Positions 1 through 7,822 of a stretch of 64,000 bases of DNA are shown here, piece after piece. A program made the position numbers and the translations under genes. The notes under the pieces were generated by a model. The model did not search any database. It was not told where the DNA came from and saw nothing but the letters and a program-made list of their open reading frames with translations. Numbering within the stretch: the first letter of the stretch is position 1; every line of letters starts with the position of its first letter. Location of the stretch: assembly GCA_947496185.1 (NCBI GenBank), contig CANMCD010000011.1:90352-154351 (forward strand), given 5' to 3'. The DNA comes from an uncultured Tenacibaculum sp. Lineage in GTDB: Bacteria; Bacteroidota; Bacteroidia; Flavobacteriales; Flavobacteriaceae.

Positions 1-2
1 TA

Positions 3-131
3 AAAGAGGCTTTGTTGGCGTTAAAAGACATTGAAGGTATAGGGCAAGTCTATTTAGATGACAAAGATGTAATACGACATCGATTAGTAAAAAGAATTAT
101 TAAAGCGTATAAGAGTATTGAAACAGAGTAG
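3..131 (+). CDS. PhoH-family ATPase, C-terminal end (partial)
   Basis: Only the last 42 codons of a gene entering from the left edge are present, closed by TAG. They read as an acidic/basic C-terminal helix region with the pattern [14 protein letters not shown] and HRLVKRII, which is how flavobacterial PhoH-like ATPases end. PhoH proteins are cytoplasmic P-loop ATPases thought to act in RNA metabolism; the P-loop itself is outside the window. The following purC supports the call, because phoH-purC is a familiar flavobacterial pair. Identification rests on a short tail and neighbourhood, so it is likely but not certain. Confidence 0.7.
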   Translation, partial: KEALLALKDIEGIGQVYLDDKDVIRHRLVKRIIKAYKSIETE

Positions 132-262
132 TTTATGGTTAGGTGGGAGCGCTAGGGGTTCTGAAATGTTTCAATGTAATTTTTACTTGAATAAATGTAA
201 TTTTTTTTGTATATTAAAGTGGTCGATTTTTTCGACGACATAGATTATAAGTTCGTATTGAT

Positions 263-303
263 AAACCTACAGCTAACTACCAACATAGTTGTAGGTTTGT
301 TTG
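263..303 (+). terminator. Stem-loop after the phoH-like gene
   Basis: AAACCTACA (263-271) pairs perfectly with TGTAGGTTT (290-298), and an inner ACTA/TAGT extends the stem around a CCAACA loop. A T-rich stretch follows. It lies between the phoH-like stop and the purC promoter, as expected of an intrinsic terminator. The U-tract is imperfect. Confidence 0.5.
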
Positions 304-348
304 TGTTGTGAAATTTATAATTGGTAGTATCAAATGCATAAAAAAATG

Positions 349-356
349 TACATTTG
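349..356 (+). promoter_or_regulatory. -7 box of the purC promoter (TACATTTG)
   Basis: TACATTTG matches the Bacteroidota TAnnTTTG -7 element. Transcription would start near 362, after the upstream in-frame ATG at 334 and before the ATG at 382, so it decides the purC start. No clear -33 element at the usual 19-nt spacing. Confidence 0.6.
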
Positions 357-381
357 CAAGCCACAACACAACAAAATACGG

Positions 382-1329
382 ATGAAAACAATTAACGAAA
401 CTAATTTCCAGTTTCCAAAACAGAAAGCAATTTATAGAGGAAAGGTACGTGAAGTGTACAATATTGATGAAGAATTATTAGTGATGATTGTTTCAGATAG
501 GTTGTCTGCTTTTGATGTAATACTACCCAAACAAATACCTTTTAAAGGACAAATTCTTAATCAAATTGCAGCTAAAATGTTGCAGGCAACTGCGGATATT
601 GTTCCTAACTGGTTAATTGCTAATCCAGATGAAAACGTGGCCGTAGGTCATTTTTGTACTCCATTTAAAGTAGAAATGGTAATCAGAGGATATTTATCAG
701 GACACGCAGCAAGAGAATATCACGCAGGCAAGAGAGAACTTTGTGGAGTTGCAATGCCAGAAGGAATGAAAGAGAATGACAAATTTCCAATACCTATTAT
801 TACTCCTTCAACTAAAGCTGAAGATGGTGAACATGATGAAGATATTTCTAGGCAAGACATTATTGCGAAAGGCATTGTTTCGGAAGAAGACTATCTAGTC
901 CTTGAAGAATATACACGTCAACTTTTTAAAAGAGGAACAGAAATAGCTCAAAAAAGAGGGCTTATTTTAGTAGATACTAAATACGAGTTCGGAAAAACAA
1001 AAGATGGAGAAATTGTGTTGATTGACGAAATTCATACACCAGACTCTTCTCGTTATTTTTATGAAGAAGGATATCAAGAGCGTCAACAGAAAGGTGAAAA
1101 ACAAAAGCAGTTATCCAAAGAATTTGTACGTCAATGGTTAATTGAAAATGGATTTCAAGGAAAAGAAGGACAACAAATACCAGACATGACTGAGGAAAAA
1201 ATTACTGAAATTTCAAATCGTTATATTGAGTTATATGAGCAAATTATAGGTGAAAAGTTTGTGAAAGCAAACAATGAAAATGTTCTAGAACGAATTGAGA
1301 AAAATATTGTTCAGTTTTTAGAGAAATAA
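382..1329 (+). CDS. purC: Phosphoribosylaminoimidazole-succinocarboxamide synthase
   Basis: SAICAR synthetase: joins CAIR and aspartate with ATP in step 8 of de novo purine synthesis, in the cytoplasm. Visible signatures are SDRLSAFD near residue 45, [13 protein letters not shown] near 100, and the C-terminal [10 protein letters not shown] followed by [12 protein letters not shown], all typical of the longer (about 310 residue) SAICAR synthase form; length here is 315. The start at 382 (MKTINETNF) is chosen because an upstream in-frame ATG at 334 precedes the predicted -7 box at 349-356 and so would not be transcribed. The IS element downstream begins one base after the stop codon, leaving the protein intact but separating it from its likely terminator (2766-2809). 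Confidence 0.95.
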   Translation: MKTINETNFQFPKQKAIYRGKVREVYNIDEELLVMIVSDRLSAFDVILPKQIPFKGQILNQIAAKMLQATADIVPNWLIANPDENVAVGHFCTPFKVEMVIRGYLSGHAAREYHAGKRELCGVAMPEGMKENDKFPIPIITPSTKAEDGEHDEDISRQDIIAKGIVSEEDYLVLEEYTRQLFKRGTEIAQKRGLILVDTKYEFGKTKDGEIVLIDEIHTPDSSRYFYEEGYQERQQKGEKQKQLSKEFVRQWLIENGFQGKEGQQIPDMTEEKITEISNRYIELYEQIIGEKFVKANNENVLERIEKNIVQFLEK

Positions 1330-1356
1330 AGGTAGTATCCCATAAAGTGTGTAAGT

Positions 1357-1424
1357 AAAGTTATTCTGCAAATTTCTATGAGCCCTTTTATAAGGCTCAA
1401 ATAGAAATTTTCGGAAATAACTTT
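1357..1424. repeat. Long interrupted hairpin inside the IS left end
   Basis: Three nested complementary blocks fold this stretch: AAAGTTATT (1357-1365) with AATAACTTT (1416-1424), AAATTTCTAT (1370-1379) with ATAGAAATTT (1401-1410), and GAGCC (1380-1384) with GGCTC (1394-1398). It lies between the left terminal repeat and the transposase start. A role in shielding the transposase from outside transcription, known for some other IS elements, is inference. Confidence 0.7.
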
Positions 1425-1462
1425 ACAATTAAATAAATTAGTAATTTAAAACACACTTACTT

Positions 1463-2658
1463 ATGAAAGCTGAAGACTTATTAGACGATGAGTTTTTAAA
1501 GCAATTTAAAGACGGAAATGAATTATCAAACTTTTTAGCAAAGATTCAAAAGCGTGGTATCGAAAAGATACTAGAGGGATAATTAGATGCCCATTTAGAT
1601 TATACCAAGCATCAAAAGAGCTCCAATCCAAACTCTCGTAACGGTTATTCCAAAAAGAAGTTAAAAACTACTTTAGGACAAACACAAATAGAAGTACCAA
1701 GAGACAGGGAGGGTTCTTTTAACCCTATGCTGATAAAGAAAAGACAGAGTGCTACCCAAGGGATAGAAAACATAATTATCTCATTATATGCAAAAGGGAT
1801 GAGTGCTTCTGATATAGAAGAGCAAATTCGAGAATTATATGATTTCAATATTTCAACTTCTACCATTTCAAGAATTACTGATAGCATAACTAATGATATT
1901 ATTTCTTGGAAAAACCGACCTTTAGAATCTTGTTACCTAATTGTTTGTATGGATGGAATCGTGTTTAAAGTTCGAGAAAACTCTAAAATCATCAATAAAA
2001 CAATTTATATAGCAGTAGGACTTCGTAGGGATGGAAAAAAAGAAGTATTGGGATTATGGTTAGGTAAAAATGAATCTTCAGCTTTTTGGATGACTGTTTT
2101 AACAGATATTAAAGCCAGAGGAGTTCAGGATATATTAATCACCGCTACCGATAATTTAAATGGATTTACAGATACTATCAAAACAGTATTTCCAAAATCA
2201 GTAACTCAAATATGTGTAGTACATCAAATTAGAAATTCTAGTAGATATGTGGTTTGGAAAGATAAAAAACAGTTTACTAAAGACATGAAAGAAATTTATA
2301 CTGCACCTACTAAAGAAGCTGCTAAGGCTGCCTTAGAAGACATTAAAAACAAATGGAATTCTAAGTATTCTTATGCCATTAAGTCTTGGGAAAATAACTG
2401 GGATGAATTAACCGTATTTTTTGATTTTCCCATAGAAATCAGAACTATTATTTATACCACCAATCTTATTGAAAATCTCAATGGAAAAATTAGAAAATAC
2501 ACTAAAAACAAACTCTCATACCCAACAGATGATGCAGTGATTAAATCCGTGTATTTAGCCTTAAGAGAGGCAACAAAAAAATGACATTACCTATCAGAAA
2601 TTGGGGAATAGTATTAAACCAATTTTTGGCTATATTTGAAAGTAGGATTCAGATATAA
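1463..2658 (+). pseudogene. IS256-family transposase, nonsense codon plus frameshift
   Basis: Starting at ATG 1463 (MKAEDLLDDEF), the frame is closed after 39 codons by TAA at 1580-1582, where IS256 transposases normally have Glu in the EKILEGELDAHL context (GAA to TAA). The same frame continues without stops to 2581, then a one-base loss (TGGACA to TGACA) shifts it; the C-terminus PIRNWGIVLNQFLAIF is found in the next frame and ends at TAA 2656-2658. The restored length of about 399 residues is normal for the family. Catalytic acidic residues are visible: Asp in VCMDGIVF, Asp in ATDNLNGF and Glu in [14 protein letters not shown]. Other copies in the genome could be intact. Confidence 0.92.
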
Positions 2659-2765
2659 ATAACTAAACCCTACTTTTATAACTTACACACTTTTTAGGAT
2701 AGTGTCGAAACAAACATGTAAGCCCTAAAAAACTTTATCGTTTTAATTGGGTTGAATTTTACAAT

Positions 2766-2809
2766 AATCTCTTATTAAACAAGTACGTTTATTAAGAGAT
2801 TTTGTTTTT
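2766..2809 (+). terminator. Probable original purC terminator
   Basis: AATCTCTTATTAAAC (2766-2780) pairs with GTTTATTAAGAGATT (2787-2801) with one mismatch around AAGTAC, followed by TTTTGTTTTT. It lies about 60 bp beyond the IS right end and would sit directly after purC without the insertion. Confidence 0.7.
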
Positions 2810-3060
2810 GTAGATTTTTTCTGATGGGAATATTAAACTCTTTTTCAGTTAATCAAAGCCACCATATTTTCTTAACCATTCTAAAACAGTATTTTTTTCT
2901 TGGATGTGCCATGTATGTGTTTCGTTTTTTTATAGTTTAAGCCCCTTTTTTAACCTCTGATACTACAGAGAGTTAAAAACTCTTTGGATAGTTTTTTTAT
3001 TTGTCTCTTTTAGACATAAAATATACTATAATATTATCTCAGGAAGAAACAGCTAATAGA
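2810..3060. other. Non-coding stretch after the purC terminator
   Basis: AT-rich DNA with no convincing gene. A 30-codon open stretch on the minus strand (2849-2939) has no start and is not recognisable. A short dyad (AGAGTT/AACTCT near 2971-2985) is the only structure seen. Confidence 0.5.
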
Positions 3061-3063
3061 AAA

Positions 3064-3090
3064 AGAAAAAAGCACCTAAAAAAAGGTGCT
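3064..3090 (-). terminator. Terminator of the 3128-3472 gene
   Basis: AGCACC (3071-3076) pairs with GGTGCT (3085-3090). On the minus strand the stem is followed by TTTTTTCTTTTT. It lies about 40 bp after the stop of the minus-strand gene. Confidence 0.8.
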
Positions 3091-3127
3091 TACTAATTTC
3101 AATTAAATGTTTTATGTTTGGAGTTAA

Positions 3128-3472
3128 TTACTGTCCTTTATTAACTCTTACAGGCAAAATGTATATTTCTTGTTGTTTTACTTCGTTTAACTCTAATTTT
3201 TGATGATTTAATTTGTTTTTGATAAGAGAATTTAGTTTGTCACTTTTAGAGATAACATCAACCACCACTATTTCATTGTTTTTATTAATAAAAAAGGGAA
3301 CTCTTACTAATATTTCCCCTTGAATCACTGCATCTAGGTTATTACCAATAATTTCTGTTACTTGACGATGTATAGTCTTCATCAATTTAGATTTGACTGG
3401 AGTAGAAGCAAAAGTTGATGCTGAAGATAAAATAGCTATACTAAATGCTAAAAGTGTGGTTTTAATTTTCAT
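3128..3472 (-). CDS. Small secreted protein of unknown function (paralogue A)
   Basis: A 114-residue protein with a Sec signal peptide (MKIKTTLLAFSIAILSSAST, cleavage probably after ASTFA) and one small mature domain of about 90 residues. The mature part contains FFINKNNEIVVVDV and a block of the type SKSDKLN..IKNKLN, then IYILPVRVN. The alternation of strand and helix resembles the small domain of TonB/energy-transducer C-termini, but that is only a structural impression. The gene 400 bp upstream (3873-4214) is a clear paralogue with the same layout. Each has its own terminator, so they seem to be separate units. Function is not recognised. Confidence 0.75.
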   Translation of the reverse strand: MKIKTTLLAFSIAILSSASTFASTPVKSKLMKTIHRQVTEIIGNNLDAVIQGEILVRVPFFINKNNEIVVVDVISKSDKLNSLIKNKLNHQKLELNEVKQQEIYILPVRVNKGQ

Positions 3473-3512
3473 ATTACAGTTTTTAAAATATTTATAGTTC
3501 TAGTTTACGGTA

Positions 3513-3520
3513 CAAAGGTA
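3513..3520 (-). promoter_or_regulatory. -7 box upstream of paralogue A
   Basis: The minus strand reads TACCTTTG, matching TAnnTTTG, 40 bp before the ATG at 3472. No clear -33 element. Confidence 0.5.
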
Positions 3521-3831
3521 TTAATGTTGTTTTTAAGGTAGGGAATTATAATCAGGTTTAACGTTTAATTATCAATGTTGCTGTGTTTTGTTGTTTAATT
3601 GTTAAAAAAAAGTGTATTTGATAATTATTGATGAGTTATTGTTTCAAGTAAATGTTTGTTGGGTTAATTTTTAGATAGGTGTAATATTAAATGTTTTCTA
3701 ATTTATTTTTTTGTATAAGTTAGCCATGTTTTTCGTTTTTATTTGTTATAAAAATCTGTTGTTATTGTATGAGGTATTAGCTTAATAAAGTTACATGAAA
3801 ATAGATTTTTATTCTACCATTTAAATGGAAT

Positions 3832-3861
3832 AAAGCTTCCTTCATAATTGATAGAAGCTTT
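3832..3861 (-). terminator. Terminator-like stem-loop after paralogue B
   Basis: AAAGCTTC (3832-3839) pairs with GAAGCTTT (3854-3861), 12 bp beyond the stop of the minus-strand gene. The T-tract on the exit side is weak. Confidence 0.5.
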
Positions 3862-3872
3862 GTTGTATTAAA

Positions 3873-4214
3873 TTATTTTTTATTTATTTTGATAGGCAAC
3901 ATATATACTTTTTGTTGCTGTGATTTAGGGATGTCCAATTTTTGATTGTTTAGTTTGTTTTTAACCATTTCGTTTAGCTTATCACTTTTTGAAAGTACAT
4001 CCATGACTACAATTTCATTTTTTTTATTGACATAAAAACTAGCTCTTATGGTGAACTTTTCCTTTATCCCTGCGTTTAGAGAACCCCCAATAATATTTTT
4101 AACTTGATTTTGAATGCTTTTTTTCTCCTTTTCATTATTATTAGAGGCGTTGGTTGAAATCGAAGATAAAAGAGATATACTCAAAGCGATAAATATGTTT
4201 AAAATTGTTTTCAT
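3873..4214 (-). CDS. Small secreted protein of unknown function (paralogue B)
   Basis: A 113-residue protein with a signal peptide (MKTILNIFIALSISLLSSIS) and a mature domain that aligns end to end with the product of 3128-3472. Shared landmarks are Q-V-x-x-I-I-G near the start, FYVNKKNEIVVMDV, the SKSDKLNEMVKNKLN block and a YMLPIKIN ending. The pair looks like a tandem duplication that has diverged at about half of its residues. The 375 bp upstream (4215-4589) hold no other gene. Probably periplasmic; function unknown. Confidence 0.75.
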   Translation of the reverse strand: MKTILNIFIALSISLLSSISTNASNNNEKEKKSIQNQVKNIIGGSLNAGIKEKFTIRASFYVNKKNEIVVMDVLSKSDKLNEMVKNKLNNQKLDIPKSQQQKVYMLPIKINKK

Positions 4215-4504
4215 ATTATGAGTTTTAATGTTTGTTTATCGCTAAACTATAAAATGAAGTTGTTTGGTAAAAATAATTCAATATAATTGGGTTTTATTTG
4301 TGATATATGGTGTTTTTGATTGTAAAGGGTTGAGATATGTTAAATTTTGTTTTTTTTTAAGACTGTATTATTTGTGTTCTTTTATATTAATACTGTTTTG
4401 ATACATTGTATAGTGTTCAAAATGAGAATGTTCTTATTTATTTAACCGTAGAATAAACGTAGTTTTAAAAAAAGGGAACTATTTTTTATCTAAGTGAATT
4501 TATG

Positions 4505-4512
4505 TAGTTTTG
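4505..4512 (+). promoter_or_regulatory. -7 box of the probable priA promoter (TAGTTTTG)
   Basis: TAGTTTTG fits TAnnTTTG and lies 78 bp before the conserved N-terminus of PriA. The rest of 4215-4504 is AT-rich with no gene seen. Confidence 0.45.
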
Positions 4513-4589
4513 GTATTAATTTTGGATTTTATTATAGCTTTTTAAGTTAACGAAGAGTTAAGGTAAATCCTATTAAAAACTAGTTTCTT

Positions 4590-7031
4590 ATTAACTTTAT
4601 AGACGTCATATTACCAATTCCATTACAAAAAGCTTTTACTTATGCTATAAATAATGAAGAAGCTATATTTTTGAGAGTTGGTATGAGGGTTGCTGTTTCT
4701 TTCGGAAAGAAAAAAATATATACAGCATTGGTATTACGTATACACAAACAAGCGCCCACTTTATACGAAGCGAAAGACATATATCAAATATTAGATGATA
4801 AACCTATAGTAACCGAACAGCAATTAAACCATTGGAAATGGGTGGCGAGTTACTATACCTGTTCTTTGGGAGAAGTATATAGAGCAGCTTTGCCATCTGC
4901 CTTTTTACTAGAAAGTGAAACAATATTTTCAAAGAATGCTTCTTTCGACAGTGATAGTACGCTAAGTGATGATGCTTTTGTGGTATTTGAAGCGTTACAA
5001 TACCATACCCATTTAGTAATAAATCAAGTTGTTGATATTTTAGGAAGAAAAAATATTTTGCCAGTAATGCACGAATTACTTGAAAAAGGTGCAATAACTG
5101 TGAAAGAAGAGATTTATGAAACCTATAAACCTAAACTTGTCAAATATATTCGTCTAAGTAATGGGTTCGATTCAGATAATGCATTACAAGAATTACTTGA
5201 GTTAGTATCTAGAGCAAAAAAACAACGAGAAGTAATATTGTATTATTTTCAATTACTAAGTGAAAAGAAACCAATTAAGGTTAAAGATTTAGAGAGTAAA
5301 TCAGGGGTTTCATCTGCTGTTATAAAAGCTTTGGTAGCTAAAGAAATTTTTGAATTCTACTATATTCAGACAGATAGAGTTAATTTTGAAGGAGAGCTAC
5401 AGGAATTAAAAGTATTTAATGAGTTTCAAGAAAAAGCATATACTGAAATAAAAAAGTCTTTTGAAAAAAACGTAGTGACATTGCTTCATGGTGTTACAGG
5501 TTCAGGAAAAACAGAGCTCTATGTAGCATTAATAAAAGAAATGTTACTTCAGCAAAAACAAGTGTTATTTTTATTGCCAGAAATAGCATTAACTACTCAA
5601 TTAATTAATCGATTAAAAAGCTATTTTGGAGGACAAATAATGGTCTTTCATTCTAGGTATTCCATGAATGAAAGAGTAGAGGTGTGGAATAATATTTTGG
5701 AGAAAAAATCAAAAGCACAAGTTATTTTAGGAGCTAGGTCATCGTTATTTTTACCCTTTTCAGATTTAGGACTTATAATAATTGATGAAGAGCACGAAAG
5801 CTCCTATAAGCAATTTGATCCGGCACCTAGATATAATGCAAGAGATGCAGCCATTGTTTTAGGACACCAGCATAATGCAAAAGTACTATTAGGATCTGCT
5901 ACACCTTCTATTGAAAGTTATTTTAATGCTTCTCAGGAGAAATATGGCTTCGTACCTTTATTACGTAGACATGGTAATGTACAATTGCCAAAAGTAGAAT
6001 TAATTGATATTAAGGAACAGCACAGAAAAAAACAAATGGACGGGAATTTTTCTAAACGTTTGTTGAAAATGATTACTGAGGCACTACAAGAAAAAGAACA
6101 AGTCATTTTATTTCAAAATAGAAGAGGATATTCACCGATTGTTGAATGTACCAAGTGTGGTGTTTCTCCACAATGCCCAAATTGTGATGTGAGTTTAACA
6201 TATCATAAAATGCGAAAAGAATTAAAATGTCACTATTGTCATTATCAAAGAGCTATGCCAAGAAGTTGTGATGCCTGTGGTAGTACAACATTGGATACTA
6301 AGGGGTTTGGTACTGAACAAATAGAGATAGAATTAAAAAAATTATTTCCTGAGTTTTCTATTGGAAGAATGGACTTGGATACAACTAGAGGGAAATATGG
6401 ATATCAAAAAATTATTGCTGCTTTTGAAGCTAAAGAAATAGATATTTTGGTCGGAACACAGATGCTTTCTAAAGGCTTGGATTTTGATAATGTTTCATTG
6501 GTAGGGATTCTAAATGCAGATTCAATGCTAAATTTTCCTGATTTTAGAGCGCACGAAAGAGCTTTTCAGTTAATGGTTCAGGTATCAGGGAGAGCAGGTA
6601 GAGCTAAAAAGCAAGGAAGAGTAGCTATCCAAACATTTAATCCTTATCATCAAATCTTACAACAGGTTTCAACAAATAATTATGCAGAAATGTATAAAGA
6701 ACAACTTAATGAACGATGGCAATTTCACTACCCACCTTATTATAGGTTAATTCGGATTACTTTAAAGCATAAAGATTATGCAAGAGTTGCATTGGGAGCA
6801 AATTGGTTGGCTAAAGCGTTACAACAAGTGTTTGGTCAACATGTTTTAGGCCCTACTGAACCTTCAGTTTCAAGAATACGAAATCAGTATATTAAAAATT
6901 TAGTTGTCAAAATAACACCAAAACAGTCTTTACAAAAGTCAAAAAACGAACTTCAGAAGATTAAAAACTCTTTTGAGTCTATTAAAGAATTTCGATCAAT
7001 ACGCCTTATTATAGATATTGATGCATATTAA
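4590..7031 (+). CDS. priA: Primosomal protein N' (replication restart helicase)
   Basis: PriA is a 3'-5' DNA helicase that recognises stalled forks and reloads the replisome. Visible: an N-terminal DNA-binding region (VILPIPLQKAFTYAI then GMRVAVSFGKKK), Walker A GVTGSGKTE near residue 302, DEEH box near 398, a zinc-binding insertion with paired cysteines (CTKCGVSPQCPNC and CHYCHYQ..CDACG, about 520-568), and LSKGLDFDNVSL with SGRAGRA in the second RecA lobe. The conserved N-terminus begins before any ATG, GTG or TTG. The frame opens after TAG at 4581, and the best start is ATT at 4590, giving 813 residues, the normal length. A TTG at 4671 or ATG at 4683 would cut about 30 conserved residues. 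The gene is certain; the start is not. Confidence 0.9.
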   Translation: MNFIDVILPIPLQKAFTYAINNEEAIFLRVGMRVAVSFGKKKIYTALVLRIHKQAPTLYEAKDIYQILDDKPIVTEQQLNHWKWVASYYTCSLGEVYRAALPSAFLLESETIFSKNASFDSDSTLSDDAFVVFEALQYHTHLVINQVVDILGRKNILPVMHELLEKGAITVKEEIYETYKPKLVKYIRLSNGFDSDNALQELLELVSRAKKQREVILYYFQLLSEKKPIKVKDLESKSGVSSAVIKALVAKEIFEFYYIQTDRVNFEGELQELKVFNEFQEKAYTEIKKSFEKNVVTLLHGVTGSGKTELYVALIKEMLLQQKQVLFLLPEIALTTQLINRLKSYFGGQIMVFHSRYSMNERVEVWNNILEKKSKAQVILGARSSLFLPFSDLGLIIIDEEHESSYKQFDPAPRYNARDAAIVLGHQHNAKVLLGSATPSIESYFNASQEKYGFVPLLRRHGNVQLPKVELIDIKEQHRKKQMDGNFSKRLLKMITEALQEKEQVILFQNRRGYSPIVECTKCGVSPQCPNCDVSLTYHKMRKELKCHYCHYQRAMPRSCDACGSTTLDTKGFGTEQIEIELKKLFPEFSIGRMDLDTTRGKYGYQKIIAAFEAKEIDILVGTQMLSKGLDFDNVSLVGILNADSMLNFPDFRAHERAFQLMVQVSGRAGRAKKQGRVAIQTFNPYHQILQQVSTNNYAEMYKEQLNERWQFHYPPYYRLIRITLKHKDYARVALGANWLAKALQQVFGQHVLGPTEPSVSRIRNQYIKNLVVKITPKQSLQKSKNELQKIKNSFESIKEFRSIRLIIDIDAY

Positions 7032-7346
7032 TGTAAGATATTCTTAATTAATTGACTTGAATTAGATATAAAATATCAGTTGAGCAGTTTTTATCAATAA
7101 CGTTTAAGGAGAGTATAATAAATTGTTCAGATAGGATATATTAAATGTAGATTAACCATATGATTATGTAATGATTCTTCTTTGAATTTGTGAAATACTC
7201 TTTACAACTTACATGATTATTGATGTTATAGTTACTACTCATCTTACCATTTTTAGAGGGGTTAGGTTAATGTAAGAAATATTTATTATGTATGTTGTTC
7301 TTATTCAGTATTGTAAGTTTTTTGTTCGTTTTTATTAAAAAATACC
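7032..7346. other. Non-coding stretch after priA
   Basis: AT-rich spacer between priA and the small-RNA promoter. No gene, clear hairpin or repeat was seen. Confidence 0.5.
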
Positions 7347-7377
7347 TTTGTAATAATAGAGAAAAGCTTTATATTTG
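7347..7377 (+). promoter_or_regulatory. Complete Bacteroidota promoter for a small RNA
   Basis: TTTG (7347-7350), exactly 19 nt, then TATATTTG (7370-7377). Both elements and the spacing match the Bacteroidota consensus. Transcription should begin near 7382-7384. Confidence 0.75.
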
Positions 7378-7381
7378 TAAT

Positions 7382-7454
7382 GTCTTTGGAGACGTCCTTA
7401 GACTTTCTTTTTCATAGCAATTTTCCCACTCAATCTTTGAGTGGGTTTTTTTTT
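7382..7454 (+). ncRNA. Candidate small RNA of about 72 nt
   Basis: A complete transcription unit without an ORF. A full promoter precedes it. The 5' end folds into a compact hairpin: GTCT (7382-7385) with AGAC (7400-7403), a symmetric TT/TT internal loop, then GGA with TCC closing a GACG loop. An unpaired pyrimidine-rich linker follows. A strong intrinsic terminator closes the unit: CCCACTCAA (7425-7433) with TTGAGTGGG (7437-7445), then nine T. It could be a trans-acting sRNA, a protein-binding RNA, or a member of a known flavobacterial RNA family (Flavo-1 is worth testing). I cannot assign a family by eye. Confidence 0.6.
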
Positions 7455-7586
7455 ACCTAATGTTATTTTCATTTTACCTATAGATAAAGCTTTTTTGAAG
7501 TAGGATATTTTAGATTCGACTAAAACGGGCAGTAAAGACTTTTTTTCATCACTAAATTAGATTATGAATTTTAAAAACCTCTAAAG

Positions 7587-7739
7587 ATGAAAATGCAAAC
7601 GATAAGAATAAAATTAGTAGATAAGAGAACACAAACGACTGGTAAATTTGTTTTTGTTAAGATACCTGTAGTCTCAAACGATATGCTTTTTAACTTAATT
7701 TATATGGTGAAGGATTTTGGTTGCGTGTTTTTGAATTAA
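7587..7739 (+). CDS. Possible 50-residue small protein
   Basis: ATG 7587 to TAA 7737-7739 encodes 50 residues: a basic N-terminus (MKMQTIRIKLVDKRTQTTGK), then a mixed hydrophobic part (FVFVKIPVV, LFNLIYMVKDFG). Composition and codon use look protein-like and the frame is clean. It follows the small-RNA terminator by 130 bp. No promoter box, homologue or function is recognised; it could be a chance ORF. Confidence 0.35.
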   Translation: MKMQTIRIKLVDKRTQTTGKFVFVKIPVVSNDMLFNLIYMVKDFGCVFLN

Positions 7740-7754
7740 TATAAATCCTCTTGA

Positions 7755-7793
7755 AATAAAAAAGGGCGCAATCAAAACGCGATGACTACGCCC
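7755..7793 (-). terminator. Terminator of the His-rich TonB receptor gene
   Basis: On the minus strand GGGCG (7793-7789) pairs with CGCCC (7768-7764) across a 20-nt loop, followed by TTTTTTATTT. It lies 30 bp after the receptor stop codon. Confidence 0.7.
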
Positions 7794-7822
7794 AAAATTA
7801 TGATAAAATAATTGAGTTGTTT

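Larger units (their letters stand above)
1331..2706 (+). mobile_element. IS256-family insertion sequence (decayed)
   Basis: The element is 1376 bp. Imperfect terminal inverted repeats are IRL 1331-1356 and IRR 2681-2706; both carry the block AAAGTGTGTAAGT, and 20 of 26 positions match. The flanks GAAATAAA (1323-1330) and GAAACAAA (2707-2714) look like an 8-bp target duplication with one later substitution; 8-9 bp is normal for IS256. The left copy contains the last codon and stop of purC. The single transposase gene is broken by a nonsense codon and a frameshift, so the copy is probably immobile unless helped in trans. Confidence 0.88.

Noticed and set aside
2849-2939. Minus-strand open stretch ending WLRKYGGFD, possibly the tail of a lost gene.
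   Set aside because: Only about 30 codons, no start, no recognisable family; kept as spacer.
4804-5094. Minus-strand ORF inside priA.
   Set aside because: Antisense shadow of a conserved helicase gene.
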